Shown here: positions 49,381 to 61,936 of the stretch, one piece after another
How positions within the stretch are numbered: position 1 is the stretch's first letter
Layout: each line of letters begins with the position of its first letter
From: Pseudocercospora fijiensis CIRAD86
Taxonomy: Eukaryota > Ascomycota > Dothideomycetes > Mycosphaerellales > Mycosphaerellaceae
Reading direction: 5' to 3'
Length of the DNA stretch: 64,000 nucleotides
Assembly: GCF_000340215.1 (NCBI RefSeq)
Contig: NW_006921532.1
Location: 11,633,501-11,697,500 of the forward strand
Program-made: the position numbers and the translations under genes
The notes under the pieces: model-generated
Databases searched by the model: none
What the model was told of the DNA's origin: nothing
Seen by the model: only the letters and a program-made list of their open reading frames with translations

Positions 49381-52300
49381 GCCGTACTAACTATTAGCCT
49401 TATACGGCGTAAGACTATCGACATTATACTAGCTATTATACGTACCTATCTTATATCTAGGCCCGACACTAACTATAAGGTAAAGGTTATACTAGACCCC
49501 GGAAATTTAGTTAGCGCCCTTATTAACTATCGCTTAGCTAAGCAATTAGACCTCCGACAATTGCCTAGGACTAATATGCTAGTCCTTACTTAGTTTAATA
49601 ACGCTCGGCACTTAACCTATAGGGCCTACTATGTTCCTATAGTTCTAAAAGACGACCTCGGAAATAAACGCCTACTAAACTTTACTACCTACGCGGTAGA
49701 TATAGACAGCCTCCTATCCGACATTATTATTAGCAACCCTGTTCTTAAGTACTATGCTATAGTAATAGACTTAAGCAGTTAATAATAGCGATTTAGAATC
49801 GCTAGGAAAGAGGATATTAAATACATTAATGTTAGCGAGTGCCCTAACGATATTAGGGTCCTATTTATTAGCAACCTAATACTAGCCTCCGCCTTAGCTA
49901 ATCCGACTACCGATTTGCTCGGCGGTAATAACGATAAACCTATAGCCCCTAATAATCCTAATTAGCTTGCTCGCATACTAGAGCCTATCCGAGAGACCTA
50001 CATTAATATGTTTAAACACTACCTAGTATCGATATTGCCTATATTTAAAGAGACGGATTATAAGATTAATATTATAGAGGGTAAGGAGGTTCCTTTTAGC
50101 CCCCTCTACAACCTTAGTAAACGAGAGCTTGCTATATTACGTAAGTATCTAGAGGAAAACCTAGCTAATAGCCGGATACGATATAGTAACAGCCCTGCCG
50201 GTATACCTATCCTGTTCGTACTAAAGAAGGATAGTAGCCTACGTCTATATATTAATTACCGTAGGCTTAATACTGTTACTATTAAAGACCGCTATCTACT
50301 TCCGCTTATTAACAAGACCCTCGATCGCCTTTCTAGCGCTTACTACTATACTATATTAGATATTAAGGATGTATACTATCGTATCCGTATCCGTAAGGGT
50401 GATAAATAGAAAACAGCCTTCTATACCCGCTATAGCTATTTCGAGTATTTAGTTATACTATTTAGGCTAGCTAACGCCCCTACAATATTCTAGTCCTACA
50501 TTAATCGGGCCCTATTAGGCCTATTAGATTACCTCTATATAGTTTACCTAGATAACATCCTAGTCTATACCTATTTACCTAACATTATAGAGTACTAGGC
50601 TATAGTATATAAAGTCCTCGACCGCCTATAGGCCTATAGCCTATATTGCAAGCCTTCTAAATGTACCTTTGCTACTAAAGAGGTGTCCTTCCTTAGCTTC
50701 CTCGTATTAACCGAGGGTGTTAAGGCTAACCCTAACCGGATTAAAACAATTACTAAATAGCCTATTCCTACGTCTATTAAGGAGCTTTAATCGTTCCTAG
50801 GTTTTGCTAACTTCTACCGTCGGTTTATTAAGGGTTATTCGAGGCATATAATGCTACTAACTAAGCTTACTAAAACTAAGGCTAATCTATCTAGAGAGTT
50901 TAGATAGACTAATAAGATACAAGCCGCTTTTAACGGTCTAAAGCAACGCTTTACTAAAGTCCCCTTATTATACTATTTCGTACTAAGCAAGCAGATCCGA
51001 ATTAAGACTAACGCTTTATAGTTCGCTATATTAGCTATTATGTTACAATAGGCTAATAACACCTATTAGCACCCGATTGCCTTCTTTTTACGAAAGATAA
51101 TCGATATAGAGCGTCGCTACGAGACCTATAAGTAAGAGCTCCTAGCTATTATCGAGGCCTTTAAGCATTAGAGGCACTATCTCGATAGTATATAGTATAC
51201 TATTTAGGTCTATATAGACTATAACAACCTCCGTAGTATTACTAAGGTTACTAGGGTTATAGGTCGATAGGCTAGATAGGCCGTCTACCTCGCCGGGTTT
51301 GATTTTAATATATTATATCGGCTAGGCGTAAGCAACCCTACTAATAGCCTATCGAGGCGACCTAATTACGATAGCGAGACCTAATATATCAATTCTTTAT
51401 TTCTAACCCTATAGTATAAGATTGCTATAGCCCGTATTATTAATAAGCAAGCGTAGGATAAGCGGACTTCCGGACCCCGCGGCGGTAACAAATACTATAG
51501 CGGAGTTGTCGTTCTTCTAGTATACGTTAAAAGAAAGGACGTAGATCGCTCGAGCTACGATAACTCGATTAAGGATATTGCTATCTATAGTAATAGTCTA
51601 TATAGCGACAGCACTATAGAAGAGGTTATAGTAGTTCCGGCTACTAGTACTATTAGATGTATATAATGCGTACCTCGTTTAATAGCGAGGGTGCTATTAA
51701 ATAACCTTGCAAATAGGGATAGTTAATCGTTTATAGATAAGCTATTACGTGCTTAGCAGAGGGACGCCTTTGCTGTCGAGCGTATTAATAAGCTTGTAAG
51801 TAGACGGGCGACTCGATCTAGTAAGAGTAATAACAATTAGTCGATCGACGATAGAGGTTACTTAAAGTTTAAGGGCAGATACTATGTCTCCGCTAAACAA
51901 TCGATTAGATAAGAACTTTTAAAGAGGTACTATAATAGTAAACTCGCTAGTTACTATAGTATAGAGAGGTCGTACGAGTTACTATCGCGTATATACTACT
52001 AGCTAAATAGTAAGCGGTATATAAAGGAGTATATATAGACCTATATAGTATACTAGCGAGTTAAAGTACTAAAGCACTTACTATTTAGCGAGTTGTCTTT
52101 ACTTCCTATTCCTAGGAAGCCGTTTACTAAGCTTATAATAGACTTTATTATAGGCCTTCCTCCTACTAAGCGTAGGGGTAGCAAGGATGTGTATAATGCT
52201 ATCCTTGTTATAGTAGATCGATTTACTAAAGGCGCTCGATATATCCCGGCGCGTAAGGATTAGACTGCTATCGATATAGTAGAGGCGCTATAGACTAACA

Positions 52301-53274
52301 TCTTCTATACCTATTAGGGAACCCCTAAGGGGATCGTATCCGATCGTAGATCGATACTAATATCTTACTATTAGAGCGAGATTTGCTTGCAGCTAAGACT
52401 AAAGCATCGGCTATTAATAGCCTTCTATCTATAGACTAACGGTCAAATAGAGAGGTAGAATGCTACCCTATAGTAGTACCTGCGCAGTTACATTAACGAG
52501 AACCCTAACGACTAGGTTAACCTCCTATAACTAGCTGAATTCGTATATAATAATAGTGTCTACTTATCGACTAAGGTATTACTATACATAGCTATAATAG
52601 GCTAGAATGCTACTATGCTACAAGACCTACTATCGCTCGAGGCCGAGCGTAAGGAAAGGGAAGCGCGTTAAGTACTAGAGACACTAGCAGCTATTAAGAG
52701 GGTTTAAAAGATGCGAGAAATTTACGCTAAGATAGCTAATAAACTAGCAAAGGCCTAGGCCTATTAGAAGGCCTACTATAACAAACACTATATACTAATA
52801 ACCTTTAAGCAAGGCGATATAGTTATACTAAGTACGAAGAACCTCCGCATCCGTAAACACCTACTACCTAATAGCAAAACAAGGCCTAAGCTCGCACTAA
52901 GATACATTAGCCTATTCCGTATTCGAGAAGTTAAGGGCTCCTCCGTATAGGCCTATTAGTTATAGCTTCTACCTTATTATACTATCTATAATACCTTCTA
53001 CGTATCCCTCCTTAAACTATACTACTAGCGTAAAGGCGATAAAGCGCCTACTAAGTTAGAAGAAGTCTTAGCTAATAGTAAAGAGCTATAGTCTATAGAA
53101 CGTATCCTAAAGTACCGGACTAGGTAAGGTAAGAAGGAGTACCTACTAAGATAGTAGGGCTATTCGCTAGAATAGGACTTATAGGAGGCTAAAGACTCTT
53201 TTAAGGATATAACTAAGTTGTTAGACGAGTATTAGGCTAGTGTAAAGGACAAGAAGAAGGCTAAGAGGCTATAA
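49381..53274 (+). pseudogene. pol: Copy A Pol: protease, RT, RNase H, integrase, chromodomain
   Basis: Frame continuous to a TAA at 53,272-53,274 that is shared with copy B. Protease: KVILDPGNLVSALIN, with DPG where DSG/DTG is usual; both copies have it. RT starts near 50,080 (EGKEVPFSPLYNLSKREL), with [20 protein letters not shown] and YLDNILVY (ancestral YLDD). RNase H: FFLRKIIDIERRYETY, ELLAIIEAFKH. Integrase: a zinc-finger-like block with His to Tyr changes near 51,920-51,990, IIDFIIGLPPTK, VIVDRFTKGARYIP, SDRRSILIS and FYLQTNGQIER (ancestral QTDGQTER). The C-terminus, SIERILKYRTR, KKEYLLR, LLDEY, is a chromodomain with Trp codons now TAG. Asp, Gly and Glu are more often changed to Asn, Ser and Lys than in copy B. 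Confidence 0.93.
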
Positions 53275-53945
53275 TGTTACTATTAGGGCCTAGGAATAAT
53301 GCTACCCCCGGGATACTATTAAGCTAACTAATTAGAGGCAAGCAATTGTTAGCAAAGGACAATAAGACTACACTACGATAACGGATGCGCACCGAGCGTT
53401 AATAAACGCGCTATAACTATTAACTAATCGACTGCTCTTTTAAGGATTCTACCTCTTTACTAATACGCCCTATAGGTCCCCCTCTTATTCTTTATTCTAT
53501 CGAGGCCTCGAGACCTAAGCGTTCGATAAGGGCGATATACACGCGCGTACGAATAACGGTAATAAAGGTAATAGTGTCGCGCTACGAGCTAGTAGTGCGC
53601 CGGCGGCTAACGCGGCTATATTAGTAATAGTATTATAGAGTATATTATTAGTCGAAGAAGGAAATCGGAAAGCAAGGTAAAGTTAGCGCTAAGACGACTA
53701 GCGCCGCTATTGTTAATATTACTTGCTATTATTACTATGCCTACAGATACAACCTTACCTATACTATAAGCCTAAGGCACCTTTAATTAAAACTTTAATT
53801 AAAACTTTAAGCCGCCTAAAGGATTAAGCGACTAATAGACTAACTAAAAGTAAAAACTATAGAGCTAAGCTAGCCGGGGTTAATCTTGCGGACAATAGGT
53901 TACTCCTCGATCTATCTAACCCTTTAAGCGAGGCGAACCTCTACT
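53275..53945 (+). other. Copy A 3' UTR, first part
   Basis: Homologous to 24,575-25,250 and, on the minus strand, to 54,700-55,391. It ends in CTACT where copy B begins and resumes at 61,098. Confidence 0.85.
53941..53945. repeat. Target-site duplication of copy B, left (CTACT)
   Basis: CTACT here and at 61,098-61,102. The undisturbed site in other copies reads AACCTCTACTACTACACTT. Confidence 0.92.
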
Positions 53946-54142
53946 TGTAAGAAGGGTATGTTAGCAGGTAGATAGGGTAGTAGTAGGTACGAGTAGTATT
54001 CGATAAGGAGCTAGAAGGAGAGGGAGGAAGGCAGGCAAGTTGGCCTACTGCTAAGCGCTAAGCCCTGCCTAAGGCATCGAGACCCTAGCTTCACTCGAGC
54101 CCGGTTACATACTAATTACATGTAACCTCTTTAGTCCTAACA
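53946..54142 (-). repeat. 3' LTR of copy B
   Basis: 197 bp; the minus strand starts TGTTAGGAC and ends CTTCTTACA, keeping the canonical TG...CA ends. Confidence 0.93.
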
Positions 54143-55391
54143 CACGCTTCCCTTCTAAAGGCCGCGCCCTCGTAGCCGGTCTTTGTTCTAGCCTTAACCT
54201 CTATTGCTACTAACTTAGTAGGTCTAATAAGCCGCTTAGTCCGCGCTAAATCGAACGTATAACTACCGATTATATAACTATGTTAAACTTCACCTCTAAA
54301 CAATACAATGTACAACTCTAACTACGCTATCTCTATATATAATAAACTATAAAGTGATATATATCTATAAGAATTGAGGGCTATCGACTAATTACAATAC
54401 GAGCGCGTCTTCCCTACTACAATAGGTAGACGTACGAGGTATTATAGCACTGCCTCCGTTCTAAGTAATGTCGTACGAGTTCTTTACGTCTACTCTAACA
54501 GACCTAGAAATGTCCGCTCCGAGGGTTTGTCCGTTCCGAGGGTTGTTCTTATTATTACGAGGGCTATTATTTACTATTATAGTTTCGCTAGCCTAAATTA
54601 GTTAGGTTTAGCAGCCTTCAAGTGTTAACTAATTATATCTTTTCAAAAAACTTAGTTCTTCTAGTTTCTATAGGTAAAGGCTATTGTAAGTGTAGTAGTA
54701 GAGGTTCGCCTCGCTTAAAGGGTCGGAAAGATCGAGGAGTAACCTATTATCCGCAAGATCGACCCCGGCTAGCTTAGCTCTATAGTTTTGCCCTTAGTTA
54801 GTCTATTAGTCGCTTAATCTTTTGACTTAGTTAAAGTTTTAACTTGGCCTCAAAGTTTTAATCAAACCTTTAATAGGCTTAAAGCTTTAATTAAAGTTTT
54901 GATTAAAGGTGCCTTAGGCTCGTAGTGTAGGTAAGGTTGTGTCTATAGGCGCAGCGATAACAGCAAGTGATGTTAATAATAGTAGCGCTAGTCGTCTTAG
55001 CGCTAACTTTACCTTCTTTAACTAACAACAACTCGGTAATACTATTACTAATATAGCGGTATCCTTCCTTTCTTAAACAGCAACATACCCCGTAATACTG
55101 TTACTAATATAGCCGCGCCGGCTACGCCGGCCGCGCCGATTGCCTAGGCCTCGAGGCCTCGACGGAATAAGGGAACAAGAGAGGGACCTATAGGGCGCGT
55201 TAGTAAAGAGGTAGAATCCTTAAAAGAGCAGGCAATTAGTTAACGCGTCGTAGCGCGCTTATTAACACTCGGTGCGCGTTCACTATAGTAGTGTAGTCTT
55301 ATTGTCCTTTGTTGCTAACAATTGCTTGCTTCTAATTAGTTAGCTAATAGCACCCTAGGGGTAGCATTAATCCTAGGCCTTAGTAGTAACA
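54143..55391 (-). other. Copy B 3' UTR
   Basis: A long untranslated part between the pol stop and the 3' LTR, shared with copies A, C and D. No protein motif. It contains AATTAAAGTTTTGATTAAAG-type direct repeats near 54,830-54,910. Confidence 0.8.
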
Positions 55392-58300
55392 TTATAAGCT
55401 TTTAGCCTTCTTCTTGTTCTTTACGCTAGTCTAATACTTATCTAACAACTCGGTTATATCCTTAAAAGAGTCTTCAGCTTCCTACGAGTCCTATTTAGGT
55501 AAATAGCCTTGCTATCTTAGCAGGTACTCCTTCTTGCCTTGCCTAGTGCGATGCTATAGGATACGTTCTATAGACTATAGCTCTTCACTATTAGCTAAGA
55601 CTTCTTCTAACTTAGCAGGCGCTTCATCGCCTTCGCGCTAGTAGTATAGTTTAAGGAGGGAGATATAGAAGGTGTTATAGATAGTATAATAGGGTAGAAG
55701 CTATAACTAGTAGGCCTAGCTATTACCCTTCGGTTCTCGGATGCGAAATAGGCCAATGTATCTTAGTGCGAGCTTAGGCCTTGTTTTGCCGTTAGGTAAT
55801 AGGTGCTTGCGGATACGGAGGTTCTTAGTGCTTAGTATAACTATATCGCCTTGTTTAAAGGTTATCGGCGTATAGTGCTTATCGTAGTAGGTCTTTTAGT
55901 ACTCTTAAGCCTTTGTTAACTTCTCGGCTATCTCGGTATAGATTTCTCGCATCTTCTAGACACGTTCTATTACCGCTAGTGTCTCTAGTACTTGACGCGC
56001 TTCTCTTTCCTTACGCTCGGCCTCGAGCGAGGTAAATAGATCTTATAGCAACGCGGCGTTTTAACCTATTATAGCTATATATAGTAAAACCTTAGTTAAT
56101 AAGTGTACACTATTATTGTATACGAATTCTGTAGGCTATAGGAGATTGACCCAATCCTTAGGATTCTCGTTAATGTAACTGCGTAGGTACTGCTATAGGG
56201 TAGCATTCTGCCTCTCTGTTTAACCGTTAGTCTGTAGATAGAAGGCTATTAATAGCCGATGCTTTAGTCTTAGCTATAGGCATATTTCGCTCTAATAGTG
56301 CGATGTGAATATCGTGCCCCTATCGGAGACTATCCCCTTAGGGGTTCCCTAATAGGTGTAGAAGATGTTAGTCTATAGCGCCTCTACTATATTAATAGCA
56401 GTCTAATCCTTGCGCGCCGGGATGTATCGAGCGCCTTTAGTAAATCGATCTACTATAACAAGGATAGCATTATACACATCCTTGCTGCCCCTGCGTTTAG
56501 TAGGAGGAAGGCCTATAATAAAGTCTATTATAAGCTTAGCAAATGGTTTCTTTAGAATAGGGAGCGAGGACAACTCGCCGAACGGTAAGTACTTCGGTAC
56601 TTTAACTCGCTAGCATACTATATAGGTCTGTATATACTCCTTTATATACCGCTTACTATTTAGCTAGTAGTATGTACGCGATAGTAACTCGTGCGACCTC
56701 TCTATGCTATAGTAACTAGCGAGCTCACTATTATAGTGCCTCTTTAAAAGCTCTTATCTAATCGATTGTTTAGCGGGGATATAGTATCTGCCCTTAAACT
56801 TTAAGTAACCTTTATCGTCGATCGACTAATTGTTGTTACTCTTACTAGATCGAGTCGCCCGCCTACTTACAAGCTTATTAATGCGCTCGATAGCAAAGGC
56901 GTCCCTCTGCTAAGTACGTAACAGCTCGTCTATAAACGATTAACTATCCCTATTTGCAAGGTTATTTAATAGCACCCGTACTATCGAACGAGGTACGTAT
57001 TATATACATCTAATAGCACTAGCAGCCGGAACTACTACAACCTCTTCTATAGTGCTGTCGCTATATAGGCTATTACTATAGATAGCAATGTCTTTAATCG
57101 AGTTATTATAGCTCGAGCGATCTACGTCCTTTCTAACGCGTACTAGAAGAACGACAACTCCGCTATAGTATTTGTTACCGCCGCGGGGTCCGGAAGTCCG
57201 CTTATCCTACGCTTACTTATTAATAATACGGGCTATAGCAATCTTATACTATAGGGTTAGAAACAAAGAATTAATGTGTTAGGTCTCGCTATCGTAATTA
57301 GGTCGCCTCGATAGGCTATTAGTAGGGTTGCTTACGCCTAGCCGATATAATACATTAAAATCAAACCCGGCGAGGTAGACAGCCTATCTAGCCTATCGAC
57401 CTATAACCCTAGTAACCTTAGTAATGCTACGGAGGTTGTTATAGTCTATATAGACCTAAATAGTATGCTATATACTATCGAGATAGTGCCTCTAATACTT
57501 AAAGGCCTCGATAATAGCTAGGAGCTCTTACTCGTATGTCTCGTAGCGACGCTCTATATTAATTATCTTCCTCGAGAAGAAGGCAATCGGGTGCTAGTAA
57601 TAGTCATTATCTGATTGCTAGGACATAATAGCCGATATAGCGAACTGTGAAGCGTTAGTCTCAATATAGATCTACTTGCTTAGTATAAAATAGTGCAGTA
57701 AGGGGACATTAGTAAAGCGTTACTTTAGGCCGTTAAAAGCGGCTTGTGCCCTATTAGTCTATTTAAACTCCCTAGTTGGGTTAGCCTTGGTTTTAGTAAG
57801 CTTAGTTAGGGGCATTATATACCGTAAATAGCCCTTAATAAAGCGGCGGTAGAAATTAGCGAAGCCGAGGAACGATTGAAGTTCCTTAATAGACGTAGGA
57901 ATAGGCTATTTAGTAATGGTTTTAATCCAATTAGGATTAGCCTTAACACCCTTAGTTGAAATAAGGAAGCTAAGGAATAACACCTCTTTAGCAGCGAAGG
58001 TGCATTTAGAAGGTTTGCAATACAGTCTATAGGCTCGTAGGCGGTCGAGGACCTTACGCACTATAGCCTAGTATTCTACAATATTAGGTAAATGTATATA
58101 AACTAGGATGTTATCTAGGTAAACCATATAGAGATAGTCTAATAGGCCCGAAAGGGCCCGATTAATATAGGACTAGAATGTAGTAGAGGCATTAGCTAGC
58201 CTAAATAGTATAACTAAGTACTCGAAATAGCTATAACGAGTGCGAAAGGCTGTCTTCTATTTATCGCCCTTGCGAATACGGATGCGGTAATAGGCGTCCT

Positions 58301-59250
58301 TAATGTCTAATATAGTATAGTAGTAGGCACTAGAAAGGCGATCGAGGGTCTTATTAATAAGAGGAAGTAGATAACGATCTTTGATAGTAACAGCATTAAG
58401 CCCCCGATAATCGATATAGAGGCGTAGGCTACTATCTTTCTTTAGTACGAATAGGATAGGGGCACTAGTAGGGCTGTTACTATACCGTATCCGGCTATTA
58501 GCTAGGTTTTCCTCTAGGTACTTACGCAATACAGTAAGCTCTCGTTCACTAAGGTTGTAGAGGGGTCCAAAAGGGACCTCTTTACCCTCTATAATATCAA
58601 TCTTATAATCCGTCTCTTTAAATATAGGCAATGTCGATACCAAGTAGTGTTTAAACACATTAATGTAGGTCTCTCAAATAGGTTCTAGTATACGCTTAAG
58701 CTGTTTAGGATCTATGCTATTAGGGGGCACTAGTTCATCGTTATTACTACCGAGTAGGTCGGCAGTTAGATTAGCTAAGGCGGGAGTTAGGTTGCTAATA
58801 AACAGGACCCTAATATTATTAGGACACTCGCTAATGTCGATATGTTTAATGTCCTCTTTCCTAGCGATTCTAAATCGCTATTGTTAACTGCCTAAGTCTA
58901 TAACTATAGTATAGTACTTAAGAATAGGGTTGCCGATAACAATGTCGGATAGGAGGCTGTTTATGTCTACCGCGTAGGCAGTAAAGTTTAGTAGGCGTTC
59001 ATTTCCGAGGTCGTCCTTTAGGGCTATATAGATATAGTAGGCTCTGTAGGTTAAGTACCGAGCGTTATTAAACTAAGCAAGGGTTGGCAGGTTAGTCTTC
59101 GGCAGTTGTCGAAGGTCTAATTGCTTAGCTAGGCGATAGCTAATAAGGGCGCTAACTAAATTTCCGGGGTCTAGTATAACCTTTGCCTTATAGTTAGTAT
59201 CGGGCCTAGATATAAGACAGGTACGTATAATAGCTAGCACAATGTCGATA
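55392..59250 (-). pseudogene. pol: Copy B Pol: protease, RT, RNase H, integrase, chromodomain
   Basis: The same domain order as copy A, ending at the conserved TAA 55,394-55,392. The longest clean part (58,658-58,257) covers the start of [41 protein letters not shown] and [20 protein letters not shown]. Against copy A it keeps Asp for Asn, Gly for Ser or Arg, Glu for Lys and Ala for Thr or Val, as expected for fewer G-to-A changes. The protease reads LDPGN near 59,170. The integrase and chromodomain lie between about 57,000 and 55,400. It still has TAA/TAG stops, so it is not functional. Confidence 0.93.
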
Positions 59251-60837
59251 GTCTTACGCCGTACGAGGCCAATAGTTAGTGCGGCGCTTACTCTTTTTTC
59301 GAATAGTTAGAAGGGCTAACAGGGGTAGCATTAGCGGCTAAGAGGTGCTTTCGGTGTTTAGCGGCAGTACGGTCGACTCGGGCCTAGTCTCGAGGCCTAT
59401 TATATTAGCCTAGTAAATGAGTAGTGCTGTTACAATTGAAGCACTTGTATCTAGTTAGGGCACCGCTAGGTCCGCTCGAATTAGTGCTAGAATTAGAGGA
59501 ACGATTAGGGATATATAGAAATAAGCCCCTTCCTTATCCTCTTCCTCGCTAGGGGTTTCTATCGCGGTATCGGCCCCTGCCTCTTCTACGTTAGTCGTTA
59601 CTGTTTCTATTGTTAGTAGTGTTAGTTTAGGGAGTACCTCCTTAGTTTCTACCGCGGCTACGGTTAGTAGATAGTCGTATCTTAGATTCTAACCGTTGCT
59701 ATAGCTGTACTGCACGCTCTGCAGTCTCTACTTTAACTATAAATTGAATGCGTATAAGATTAGTCTGTTCGAACACACGGCGGCGGTCTAATTCGAGGAT
59801 AAGCTCCTATCTAAGTTTTAGGCGTATCTCGGAGATCTATATAGAATTAGTCTTAGGCGGAAGGTCGTCTTTAAGGGTTTTTAAATAGGCCTCGAATAAG
59901 CGGGCCGATTAATCAGTCTTTTGCTTAGCTCGAAGGTACTAATCCTAAGCATATTGTTGCCTTAGTATAGGGTTTCTAAGGGTGTCTAGCATAATAGTTT
60001 TGTAGGTCTGCTACTAAATAGCGGTCTAATCGTTAAGGGAGTCAAAATAGTTATCCTATATACGCTTTAGGTCGCTATTAATGTACTGCATAGCGTGTAC
60101 GACTAAGGAATAGTCGTCTAGCAGCGCTCTTAGTGCGTTGCGCTAGTTAAGTTTACAGTTACAAATGTAGTCGTTATACTGCTTTCGACTAGAGCTATCA
60201 AACACGGTATAGTCCTTGAGTTTAGCATCCTTCTTTTAGATAGGTAGTGAAGAAGGTCCTGCTATTAGCTTAGCAGTAGTTGTTAGAGATTCCTAGAGGC
60301 GGCGAATCTCGAGAAGATTATCCTTTAGCTGTTGTTCTTAACGTAAGGCAGTAAGCCTGTTTTAGATAGCTTCTTAAAGTCTCGCTACTAGTTAGGGACT
60401 AAAGGCTAGCTAGCTATATCGACGGTTAACAATATTGTTAAGAATGTCGTCGACAGGCAATTCTAAGTCGTTACCTAGAATTGCGGGTTCTTCTTTAGTA
60501 GGTCCTATAATAGGCTCTTCGGTAGGAGGCACTTTAGTAGGTGCTTTAGCGGGAACTGTGCTACTAGCGTTGTTATTGCTAGCGCTACTAGCGGTAGCAC
60601 GGTTGTTGTTTCGTAATAAACCGGCTATTATAAGGGGCGACACTAATAATGTATTATTAGCCCCTAAGATACGGATATAGCGGAATTAGTAGGTATCGGC
60701 TTAGTATGCTTAACTTAGTATAATAAGCCGTATAGAAGGCCTTGCTTGATAATTAGTACGGTTGTTTCGATAGAATAGTACGTATAGGTCCCGTTCTTCG
60801 GGCGCAATATAGTTAGATTAGTCTTATTCGTAGCTAT
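59251..60837 (-). pseudogene. gag: Copy B Gag with zinc knuckle, one-base deletion
   Basis: Starts at ATA 60,837 (former ATG), 63 bp inside the 5' LTR end, as IATNKTNLTILRPKNGTYTYY. Near 60,770 it lacks one base compared with copy A (TCTATCGAAAC versus TCTACTAAGAAC), shifting the frame. The remaining Gag is in the other frame: LIIAGLLRNNNRATASSASN, TVPAKAPTKVPPTEEP and LELPVDDILNNIVNRRYS. A zinc knuckle remnant lies near 59,430-59,460, and the A6 run of the Gag/Pol overlap is at about 59,293-59,298. RIP-dead Gag. Confidence 0.82.
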
Positions 60838-60900
60838 ACCGCTAAAAGCTTGAAATAAGGACTATCTAGCTACTACCCTTAAAGGGTGGATCGAATACTA

Positions 60901-61097
60901 TATAAGAAGGGTATGTTAGTAGGTAGATAGGGTAGTAGTAGGTACGAGTAGTATTCGATAAGGAGCTAGAAGGAGAGGGAGGAAGGTAGGCAAGTTAGCC
61001 TACTGCTAAGCGCCAAGCCCTGCCTAAGGCATCGAGACCCTAGCTTTACTCGAGCCCGGTTACATACTAATTACGTATAACCTCTTTAGTCCTAACA
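60901..61097 (-). repeat. 5' LTR of copy B
   Basis: 197 bp; the minus strand starts TGTTAGGAC and ends CTTCTTATA. It is followed on the minus strand by TAGTATTCGATCCACCC, the likely primer-binding region. Confidence 0.93.
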
Positions 61098-61102
61098 CTA
61101 CT
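61098..61102. repeat. Target-site duplication of copy B, right (CTACT)
   Basis: Pairs with 53,941-53,945. Confidence 0.92.
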
Positions 61103-61649
61103 ACTACACTTATAATAGCCTTTACTTATAGAAACTAGACGAGCTATGTTTTTTCTAAAAAGATAAGATAAGATTAACAATTGAAGGCTACTAAACCTAA
61201 CTAATTAGGGCTAGCGAAACTACGAACAATAATAGCCCTCGTAATAATAAGAACAAACCCTCGGAAGCGGATAACCCTCGGAAGCGGACATAGCTAGGTC
61301 TTTTAGAGTAGACGTAAAGAACTCGGTACGATATTACTTAGAACGGGGGCAGTGCTATAATACCCCGTATACCTACCTATTATAGTAGGGAAGGTGCGCT
61401 CGTATTATAATTAGTCGATAGTCCTTAATTCTTATAGTTATATATTACTTTATTATATATAAGGATAGCGTAGTTAGAGTTAGACATTGTATTAGAAGGT
61501 AAGGTTTAATATAGTTATATAATCGGTAGTTATACGTTCAATTTAGCGCGGACTAAGCGGCTTATTAGACCTACTAAGTTAGTAGTAATAGAGGTTAAGA
61601 CTAGAACAAAGACTAGCTACGAGGGCGCGGCCTTTAGAAGGGAAGCGTG
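61103..61649 (+). other. Copy A 3' UTR, second part
   Basis: Continues the copy A 3' UTR after the copy B insertion; contains AAAAAGATAAGATAAGATT, the intact form of the site hit by the 21.6-kb element in fragment D/C. Confidence 0.88.
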
Positions 61650-61845
61650 TATTAGGGCTAAAGAGGCTATACGTGATTAGTATGTAACTAGGCTAAGTGA
61701 AGCTAGGGTCTTAGTGCCTTAGGCAGGGCTTGGCGCTTAGTAATAGGCCAACTTGCCTGCCTTCCTCCCTCTCCTTCTAGCTCCTTATCGAATACTACCT
61801 ATACCTACTACTACCCTATCTACCTACTAACATACCCTTCTTATA
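61650..61845 (+). repeat. 3' LTR of copy A
   Basis: 196 bp, starts TATTAGGGC, ends CCCTTCTTATA, the same length as the 5' LTR at 47,554. Confidence 0.92.
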
Positions 61846-61936
61846 CCTGCCTTCCTCTCTCTCCTCCTAGATTCTTATTAAATACTACCTATACCTACTA
61901 CTACCCTATCTACCTACTAATATAACCCTTCTTATA
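61846..61936 (+). mobile_element. Gypsy fragment C: rest of its LTR
   Basis: Starts with CCTGC, the right target duplication of copy A, and continues the LTR that was cut at 47,553, ending CCCTTCTTATA at 61,936. Confidence 0.85.

Larger units (their letters stand above)
53946..61097 (-). mobile_element. Ty3/gypsy chromodomain retrotransposon, copy B, complete and nested
   Basis: 7,152 bp on the minus strand, with 197-bp LTRs at 60,901-61,097 (5') and 53,946-54,142 (3'), starting TGTTAGGAC and ending CCCTTCTTACA or CCCTTCTTATA. It is flanked by the perfect 5-bp duplication CTACT and inserted into the 3' UTR of copy A. It keeps more CA and TG steps than copy A, so it is younger or was mutated less. 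Confidence 0.95.
47554..61845 (+). mobile_element. Ty3/gypsy chromodomain retrotransposon, copy A (interrupted by copy B)
   Basis: LTRs of 196 bp at 47,554-47,749 and 61,650-61,845 start TATTAGGGC and end CCCTTCTTATA (former TG...CA). The 5-bp duplication CCTAC/CCTGC shows insertion into an LTR of fragment C. Without copy B and its duplicated 5 bp the element is about 7.1 kb: LTR, gag, pol with chromodomain, long 3' UTR, LTR. Copy B sits in the 3' UTR at 53,946. Confidence 0.92.

Noticed and set aside
56410..56613. 67-codon plus frame
   Set aside because: Antisense to the copy B integrase region.
60435..60680. 81-codon plus frame with hydrophobic stretch
   Set aside because: Antisense of the copy B Gag; the hydrophobic run is a by-product of the Thr/Ala/Pro-rich Gag.
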